This document shows, in pieces, positions 48,832 through 57,800 of a stretch of DNA of 64,000 nucleotides. Made by a program: the position numbers and the translations under genes. Below the pieces are notes generated by a model. The model searched no databases. It saw only the letters and a program-made list of their open reading frames with translations, and was not told the origin of the DNA. The stretch comes from Campylorhamphus procurvoides (lineage: Eukaryota; Chordata; Aves; Passeriformes; Dendrocolaptidae), in contig WBMV01007706.1 of NCBI GenBank assembly GCA_013396655.1, positions 310,001 to 374,000 of the forward strand, in the 5' to 3' direction. Position 1 is the first letter of the stretch; each line of letters starts with the position of its first letter.

Positions 48832-51800
48832 GTGAGTGGGGACACCGGGATATGGGGAATGGGGAGTGGGGCACGGGACACCGGGATACCGGGGAATGGG
48901 GAGTGGGGAATGAGGAATGGGGAATGGGGAGGGAGAACGGCTGACGCGGCGGCACCGGGGGATGCGCCATCCCCCGGCACCGTGCGTGTCCCGCACGGTG
49001 TCCCCGAGGATGTCCCGCACGGTGTCCCCAGGGTGTCCCCCAGGGTGTCCCCAGAGTGTCCCCAGGATGTCCCACAGGGAGTCCCCCCAGGGTGTCCCGC
49101 ACGGTGTCCCCCAGGGTATCCCGCAGGATGTCCCCCAGGGTGTCCCGCACGGTCACCCCGAGGATGTCCCACAGGGTGTCTCCCACGGTCTGTGCCGGGG
49201 TGACCCGCGTGCCTCGTGGGGTTTTTTGGGGTGGGAAGGGGAGAAGAGAGTCTGTGGTCTCGTGCAGCGCCCCAAAAGGGGGGGGAGGGAATTGGTGGGG
49301 TGGGAAAAGAGCCGTGAGGTGGGAAAAGAGCTCTCAAGTTGGAAGAGACCCCTGAGGTTGGAAAAGAGATTTGAGGCTGGGAAAGACCCCTGAGGTCATG
49401 GAGTCCAGCCTGTGGGAGGTGAAGAGGAGGGGTGAGCCCCAGTGATGCGGGGAGCGGCACGCAGAGAGTCCCAATCCAGCGAGATTCCCAATCCAGCGAG
49501 ATTCCCAATCCAGCAAGCCCCTCTGCAGCCAAGGTAGGCTTGGGATGGAGGCTTGAGATGGAGGTTTGGGATGGAGCTGGGATGGAGGCTTGGGATGGAG
49601 GTTTTGGATGGAGCTGGGATGCAGGTGGCGACCTGAAAGCGTCCCCCCCCGTGTTTTGTCCCTGCCCCTGCCACAGTGCCATGGGATGCAGTGACCAACC
49701 TTAATGTTGGTGCTGACAGCTTGCTCTGCTGTCTTTGTTGCAAGTTCCAGTCAGACCCTCCTGCTGTTTCATGGAACCACAGGGTCAGTGAGGTTGGAAA
49801 AGAGTCCTTTATTGTATATATTTATGGCCTAACACCACCATGTCAACTGGACCCCTGGCAGTGAGTGCCACATCCAGTCNGGGTGAGGGAATTGGTGGGG
49901 TGGGAAAAGAGCCGTGAGGTGGGAAAAGAGCTCTCAAGTTGGAAGAGACCCCTGAGGTTGGAAAAGAGATTTGAGGCTGGGAAAGACCCCTGAGGTCANG
50001 TCCTTAAGCACAGACCTCCCTGGGCACCTTCCAATGTCTAATCACCCTCTCTATGAAGAAATTCCTCCTAGAATTCCTTAGTAATGTTCTTTAGCAGCTA
50101 ATTAGAACGCTTTCTACCTATACATGCTTTTCTCTCTTCCCCCTGTGTGCCAAGGGGGATACTCACCTGTTCTCCAAGAGCCTTGGGAAATAAGGTTTTT
50201 GGAGGGATGGAGGGAGGAGCAAGGGGCCAGACCTTTGTGCTGCTTGGGAAGTTTCGTGCTTGCTCATGGAATAACCTTGTTTTCCCTGGTCTGCTGGACT
50301 GAAGGGCTCTTTTGATCTATGCAACATGTCCAGGAAAGGTTTTAAGCAAAAGGTAAATTAAAGATGGGCAATTGGACCACAGGACTGAGTGCTGAGTTTA
50401 GTAGGAAAAGCTGGGTGCTGATCCCTGTGGGAAATCAGTTTCCTACATTAAACTAGAACCCTGCTACAGTAGGTGTAGCCTTGCTGTTTGTCTCATGACT
50501 TTTCTTGGGAGATTGTAAGCCTGTCTTCAAGTGTTGCTCTGATGGTCTGTTCACTCTTCTGACCTCTAAAGGTTATTCTACAGAGGGCAATGTATTGATT
50601 CAAAAATGAATTCTGCTTTGGTCTTTGCTTTCCCACTAAGATTACATAAATGCTTAGCCTACATTTTTAGTTACAACTGATTCAACAAGCACTCCACCAG
50701 GGGCTGAAGGAAGTGTTCCAGTGTGACATCAATCTAAATGTATTATTATATGAAACAGGATCTTCTGTTACCTCGTGCTGTTTATAGTCATGTCTTTACA
50801 TAACACATCAAATGCTGTTGTAAGGCATATAAAATGCAAAAAACCCACCCCAAAATAATGTGGTTAATACTGTTTTTTAAATAGGTGTCCTTTTTGATCC
50901 CGGAATGTGGCCTGCTACCTGAAGTGCTGAAAGGCACAATTGAGGATATTGGAGAGTACTACGTGGTGAGGAATTTATCCATTCATGAGTTGGTCGCTCA
51001 CGAATTCATTGATGCTTTTGTGAAGAAAGGTAAAGGAGGAAATCAGAACATGACAGATGCAGGAATAATGTATTTTTCATAGCACAGGAAAATCAATTTA
51101 TTATTATTTATTCTGAAAAGTATTTTAAAGGAAGGGAAGGGACAGTACTAAGCAATTTCTGCATGAATTTCTTTATTTGCCTTTTTTTTTTTCTGCTTTG
51201 TGGTATGTCAAGGTTTGTTTGGACCCACTGGGTCCAAAACTCCTCTGACTGTTCCTTATTAATTTCTCCCTATTCTGCCTTTATTCTGAAAGCCAGCTAT
51301 CAAGAGGGCTTCCATGTATCTTCACACCTTATCTTTATTCCTGTGGAAATTCCTGGCTCCCTTCTCCCTTTCTCTTTCCTTCATACTTCAACACAGAACT
51401 GTGTTCCACAGCAGACAAGAGAAAAAATATGCTTCCTTATTTTTATTTTTTTTTCTAATGGAGCTGTGGCAGCTCATCCTTACACAGGAGGATTAAAGAG
51501 GATGTGAAGACAGACACAGGTTCTGCCCAGCCAACTTGCTGTTGCATACCCAGACAAGGCACGGCCCACTTCTTTGGCTTATAATAGCTATTTATCCTTC
51601 AGCTGATAGCCAGGGAGTGAAAAAAGACTTTATGGGGAAAAGAGGAGAACAGAGAACATGTAGATGAAACAGGAGAATAAGAAATCCATCACTTGTGCCT
51701 GGAAAAAAATTGTGTTTTCTGTATGCTGAGTGGGAAGAGTCACAGGTGGAATGAAAGGAAGTGTTTTCATACTGGGGCATATTGTTAATGTTATCCATAT

Positions 51801-54800
51801 TATAGATCCTTGAAAGTGTTGTCAGTCTAAGGTTTATAAAAATAATAGCAATGCTATTTTGTTTGAGAAGGTGGAAGAAAGTTACTTGATGAAAACACAA
51901 GGGTTTAGAGCCACTCAAATGGTATTTGGCATGTTTGGTTACCTTGAGGTGAATTGTTTATATTGTCCTGTTTGTCTTCAGAGACTGTGTAATCTCATGG
52001 GTTTCTGCTTTCCCTTTAAAGGTTCATGCTATGCACTTACCTATAAGACAAAAATTGACCAAGACAATACTGCAGCTCTTCTACCAAATGGTATGGGCAT
52101 TTTTTTTTGGTTTAGTAATATGTATCAGTTGTGGTCTGGGTTGGGTTTTTTTTTATTTGGAATGATGTCAGCTGAAAAATTGCTACAGAGAATTATTTTT
52201 GTGAAAACATTACATTCCAACTTCTTGTTTCCTACTGGTCTTTAAGACAGAATTTATACCAAAAAAGAAAGTTACCAACACAGCTTAGGAACACTTTGGA
52301 TATACTTATTATTTATTCTTTTGAGACCCCCACCTGGGGTACTTCATTCAGCTCTGGGGTCCCCAGCTCAGGAAAGACATAGACCTGCTGGAGCAGGTCC
52401 AGAGGAGGGCCATGAAGATGCTCAGAGGGCTGGAGCACCTCTTCCATGAAGACAGGATGAAGAAGTTGAGGCTTTCAGCCTGGAGGAGGGAAGGCTCTGG
52501 AGAGACCTTATAGCACCTTCCAGTACCTAAAGAGGGCCCAGGAGAGATCCAGAGAGGAAATTTTTACCAGGGCATGTAGTGATAGGAAATGGGGGAATGG
52601 CTTCAAACTGAAAGGGCGTAGGTTTAGATGAGATATTGGGAAGAAATTCTTTGCTGTGAGGGTGGTGAGGCACTGGAACAGGTTGTCCAGAGAAGCTGTG
52701 GATGCTCCATCCCTGGAAGTGTTCAAGGCCAGGCTGGATGGAGCTCTGAGCAACCTGGTCTAGTGGAAGGTGCCCCTGCCCATGGCAGGGGGGTTGGAAC
52801 TGGATGATCTTTAAGGTCTCTTCCAACCCAAACCATTCTTTGAATGCTGTGATGATTCTGGGATTCCTTGAGAACCATGTAACCAGTGAAAAGCCTATTT
52901 CAGTTGCATCATGGTTTTATGGCAAAACATCCCAAAACATCCCACATCTCGGGTGAGATTTTACACACAGCAAAAATGAAGTTATTTTGGGCTTCAGATG
53001 TGTTGTCTTATTTCCTTTTAACAGTGGAGCAGATATAATAGAAACGCACATTGATCTATCAGCCCTCTAGCCTAAGTTACTGTAACGTGACAGGTGCCCA
53101 TGAAGGCATAAATAAATCCAGATTCTTCAGAAGAATTCTTTTATGTGGCTCTCAAGCCAGTCTTATCAGAATGGGTATTAGTGCTTGAGATTGTTGAATA
53201 CAGTTGTGCCCAGTTAATGCAGAGACAAGTGTTACAGTTCCTGGGGCTGTCACTGCTGAACTCTGTTTGCATTTGTGCTGTGTGTTTGTGTTCTGTGCTA
53301 GACTGCTACTTGGACAGTGTGTGAAGTTCTGTCCCAAGCAGCAGCTGCCAGGTTTGCTTTATGGACACAGGAGTGCACTTTTTTCCAGCACATGCTTGCT
53401 CATCACTAACAAGTGTGCTTTCCTCAGTAGTCTGGTGGAGTTGGAGGAACTGCTTTTGTTTATTTAATTGAGCAGTGCATGTTTAGTAAGTCAGGCCCTT
53501 GTGTGATGTAGTGCTTGACTAGTGACACAGCAAGTGCTAGGGGACAAGGGGAGGAAAGGCTGAGAGAGTGAACTCAGTAAAAAAGCTATGACTGTCTCAG
53601 GAATAATATTACACTTTTCTTACTCTAATTCATAGGACCTCTTTGACAAAAAAGAGTAATTGAGTTATAACCTTTTTTTTTAAGGATTAATGTGATAATC
53701 CATTTAACTGGAAGTAAGGAGTCTGCATTACATTAGCCAATACCATTGATCCAAAGCTAATATTGTAAAAGGTATATGGTTCTCATAAGGCTTCAAAGGG
53801 AATCAAGCAGAAGATTAGTTCTATTAAAGTTTATTTTGTTTATAGGAAAACTAATTCTCTCAGTGGATAAGGATACTTATGAGGAACTTGGACTGCAAGG
53901 TCACCCTTCTCGGTATTCTGGCAAAAAACCAATGAGATATAGTAAGTATTATTTATATTAACAGTGCTTATTTCAGAATCACCTTGTTAGTATGTGGAAC
54001 CAGCCATGCTGAAACTTCCCTTTCATTAAAATGAGTTACTATCTAGGTCATCTTTTTCCAGATGCAAATACAAGGACTGTCTGGAAAGAAAAAGGTGCTT
54101 TCTTTTCCCCCAGATAATAAAGCAGCTCTAAGGACACAAATTTGTGATCTTTTCAGTACTCCATAAAATTTTTAATTTCAGGGGTTCTCATTGTGTTGTT
54201 TATACTGGAGTGATCTAGGACTCAGGAATTTTTGTGTACTGTGCATTGTATCTGTGCCTTCTGATTTAAATCAGAAAATTATAAATTAAGGCAGAGCTTA
54301 AAATTTTTACACTATACAAAAAACAAAAAAAATCAGTGAAGAGCCTCACCCAAGACAGCTTGCTTGAGAAGGATAATTATATTATGTTTGACACATTTAA
54401 AATGTTAATCTCCACAGACTGGGTACTTGGATAATGTTGCAGGTTTTTAACACCTGCAGAGGAGACAACTTTGTGTGATTTTTGTTAATTTGTATTTTTA
54501 GTAAATAAAATAATACTTATGAGTATGCCATCTCAAATGTACTGGAACTTGCAGTAGTTGATAGGTAGTTGAAACTTTAGAAAGGGTAATTTGTTATCTC
54601 TGGTATTTTGGCAAAATGGAACATGATTTTACCATTCAGTTTGTGGAGTAAAATGCATCATGAACTTTCCATGTCAAAAATAAATATAACTTAGCCATGG
54701 AGCAATTCACCTAGTAAAAACCAACCTGTTGAAAAGGTGTCATTGCTGTATACATGGCTTTTGTTGTTAGAAATTCTAGCTGTTTTTTTTTTCTTTACTG

Positions 54801-57800
54801 CTAGTAGCATGCCTAATTAGCAAGATACTTTTAAGGCACCGTTTAGGACCTTCTGTCAGGGCCATTTCAAAAGTCCCCCCAGTCACTAGAAGGCTGTTCC
54901 AGATTATATCAAAATAAGGACAGCAGGAGGTGACTATTTATTAACATAATGGGGAGTCATATTTGCATAACCAAATCCTTTGTAAAGATGCTGGATATGT
55001 GAAAAGGGAGTTTGATGTTCTGTGTTTTTTTTGTGTTCTTCTAGTTCTTAATTAATTTATGAATAGGGTTTTTTTCCAATTGAGTACCAGTTGCATTTGT
55101 ACATTCTCTGCAGTTATCACTATTGACCTGACTGATGGCAGCTTTCACCCTGAGAGCAAGAAACATAACAGAGTGCTCTGGGCCTTGAAAGAAAAGAAAC
55201 CTTTAGAATTTGACTTCCTACTGGCTTGGCATAATACAGGTAATGAGAACTAAATGTAAAACTAAAATGCAACTCCAAATATTTTGAGTTTGCTGTTCTT
55301 TTCTAGTGATTGTCCACATGCAGTTTTAGCAGAGGGAAAAGTTAGATTAAAATGTGGGTTTGGGTGGGATTTTTTGTTTGTTTTGTTTATTTGTTGTGGG
55401 GGAGGGTGTTACTTCCTACACACAGGAACACAACAGAGATCAGAGGAGATATATTGGTTGCTTCATTTCCTTTTCTTTATGTTGCCCAGGCTTTCTGGCA
55501 AAACTGTTTGATGGTGCTGCCTCCTCATTATAAATTTGTGACATACATAACCATTATTAATAGACTTTTTTTGAAGTTTTTTAATAATCCACAGAAGTTA
55601 CATACCTTGTTACATATTTCAAAGGGGAACTTTGATTTATCATTAGTTATAGGACATGTGCAGAGTCCCTGTTTCCATCACATGCTGTGGCCACTGATAC
55701 ACTGATACAGTCTGCTGTTCTACCACTTTATTCTCAAACACTTCTTTGAGGTTGGAGCCAAGTAAGAGATTCCAACGAGAAATTACATTGTTTCCAATCA
55801 TCTTCTATATTTGTTCATCTCCTGTTTTCTAATTGCATTATTTTTGTCTTCTGGGACTTAAGTATTGTTCTTCCTCTGAGGGTCATTTTTCAAAGTCCTC
55901 GGTTGCTTGCATTGCCCAGAGCAATAAAGGAATGGAGGAAAACTGCAGGGGTCTCTACTGCCAAAAATGCTTTTCTCCATCAGAGCTGTGTAGCTTTTAG
56001 TGTTACTCTGCTTTGAGTCCCCACACTGGTGAGAAGGGATATGAGAAAGGTCCCTGAGAATTCTTTCCCATCTCCTCTTTGCACTGTTTTTCCTGGCTCA
56101 GGTCTGAGAAGGAGTTCACTGCCCTGAGGAATGAAAGCTGCTCACAAGCTCCTTTAGGAGTATCCCATGTTTCACTTTAGTCCTTCCTGTTTCCCCTCCT
56201 CCTTTTTAAGTATTAATGATGTGACAAGGACCCTCCCTTGTTTGCCATGCAGAAATTATTTAAAGGCTTGCAGTCCTTGTAGCCTGCAGGGAAGAGTCAC
56301 AGTGAAGGCTGTTGCTACCATAAATGGTGCCATAAATCCAGCTAAAGGTGGCAGATTTCACGCTCAGCTCGCTTGGATTTATTGACCCTTGGCAGGGATG
56401 TGTTTCTGGTGTTTGTGGCTGCCCATCTTAACAGCACTCAGGAGGAGTAACATTTCTTTATTTCTTTTCCTCACTTTTTTACACCCCCCTAAACAGGTCA
56501 GGTCAATCATTTCATGAATATGGAGTTAAACCTCAATGCAAGAATCCTGTACTCCTAACAAGTGAAAGACTGTCAGTTCCTTAGTGCTGACAAAACTAAA
56601 ACCTTTATGGATTTTTATTAATAGGCCTGAGACACGGTGTAGATTCCTCTGGAAGGGGGAAAGAGGGCTGTATTTTGTCAGGAGAACCGTGTCCTCTGTG
56701 AGCATTCTGCTTTCAGCCTTGCTGCTGGTAAATGGGGTTTCTTGCTATGGTCAGCACTGCAGGATTTTTGGTTTTCATGCCCATTTTTCCCACACAATGG
56801 TGTCAGCACCAAAAGGAGCAGGAAAAGGGAATGTGGAGTGTCTCATGCCTTTAATGGCAGAGGCAAAACAATCTTTTTTTGATATTGCTGTAATTTCTAT
56901 GACAACTTTACATGTTTAGGGGATGACATTCAGTGGCCCCTGAAAAGCTTTGACAATGAGGAGTTGTTCTCTTGGGGTCTCCACTGTAGGCATTGAGGTT
57001 TCCTGAAGTCAGGGCTAGAGCTGAGGCTCCCACATGCAGCACACATTTAAAATGTGTGATTTTTTTTGCATTTTACAAAGAATTCCAGAGCAATATTATA
57101 TGTTCTTTGAACCTGTTAGTCTAACAATTGCCAGTAGGAAATACAGGCTGAAGGAAGACCATCTTCCCTGGCCCACTTCAGGCTTAAATATATCTATATA
57201 AAACCTCTAAATTACCAAGAATCCAGTGGCCTGTCTTTGTCACTGTGCCCTTTGGCACTTGGACAGCCTTTTTTTTGAAGGATGACTAAAAAAGATCAGC
57301 TAAACCTTCCTTTTTCTACTCCCCCAAATGATTGTCCTTGATGACATAAATATTGCTGATGGAGTTTAAGCAAGTCTTAGGTATTGCATTCCCCAGTGAA
57401 CTGTCCTGTTCTTGAATTTCTTCTGGTCATACATGCCTTTTCTGAGGTATTTAAATGTTGTTCTGCACTTCAGACTTGTCATGAGTAAGGTATTCTTTCT
57501 TGGTCTCCTAGACACCCGTTGTTACTTTTACAAAAATAACCTTCATTATCTGGAATGTGAAATTTAGGAGAATTGGTTCCATGCCAATTACCTTATTGCT
57601 TCTAAAGCAAGTTGGTTGGTGTCTCTGAATTTATAATATGCCTGCCTAGGTTAGTTTTTTTCAGTCTAGGTTGGGATTTTAGAATTTTACCTGCTGGTTT
57701 GGATCTCTTCCTGGTGCTTTCCCCCAGATCCATCAAGATGCATTTAACTCTTACAGCCATAATGCATTTGAAGACTTACATTGTTGGGTTTTTTTAAATT

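Larger units (their letters stand above)
48832..50884 (+). other. RPP40: RPP40 intron 1
   Basis: A GT-AG intron of 2.05 kb. The first 800 bp are a succession of G-rich minisatellites. The middle holds a CR1 relic interrupted by a misplaced duplicate block and two single N characters. The last 800 bp are ordinary AT-rich DNA. Its real length is uncertain because of the assembly problems. Confidence 0.85.

Noticed and set aside
48317..49682. 289- and 346-codon minus-strand frames over the RPP40 first exon
   Set aside because: Gly-Asp-Thr and Pro-His repeats come from 12/15-bp minisatellites; the opposite strand carries the clearly conserved RPP40 exon 1.
52508..52826. Minus-strand frames of 81 and 99 codons
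   Set aside because: They are antisense of the CR1 element in RPP40 intron 3.
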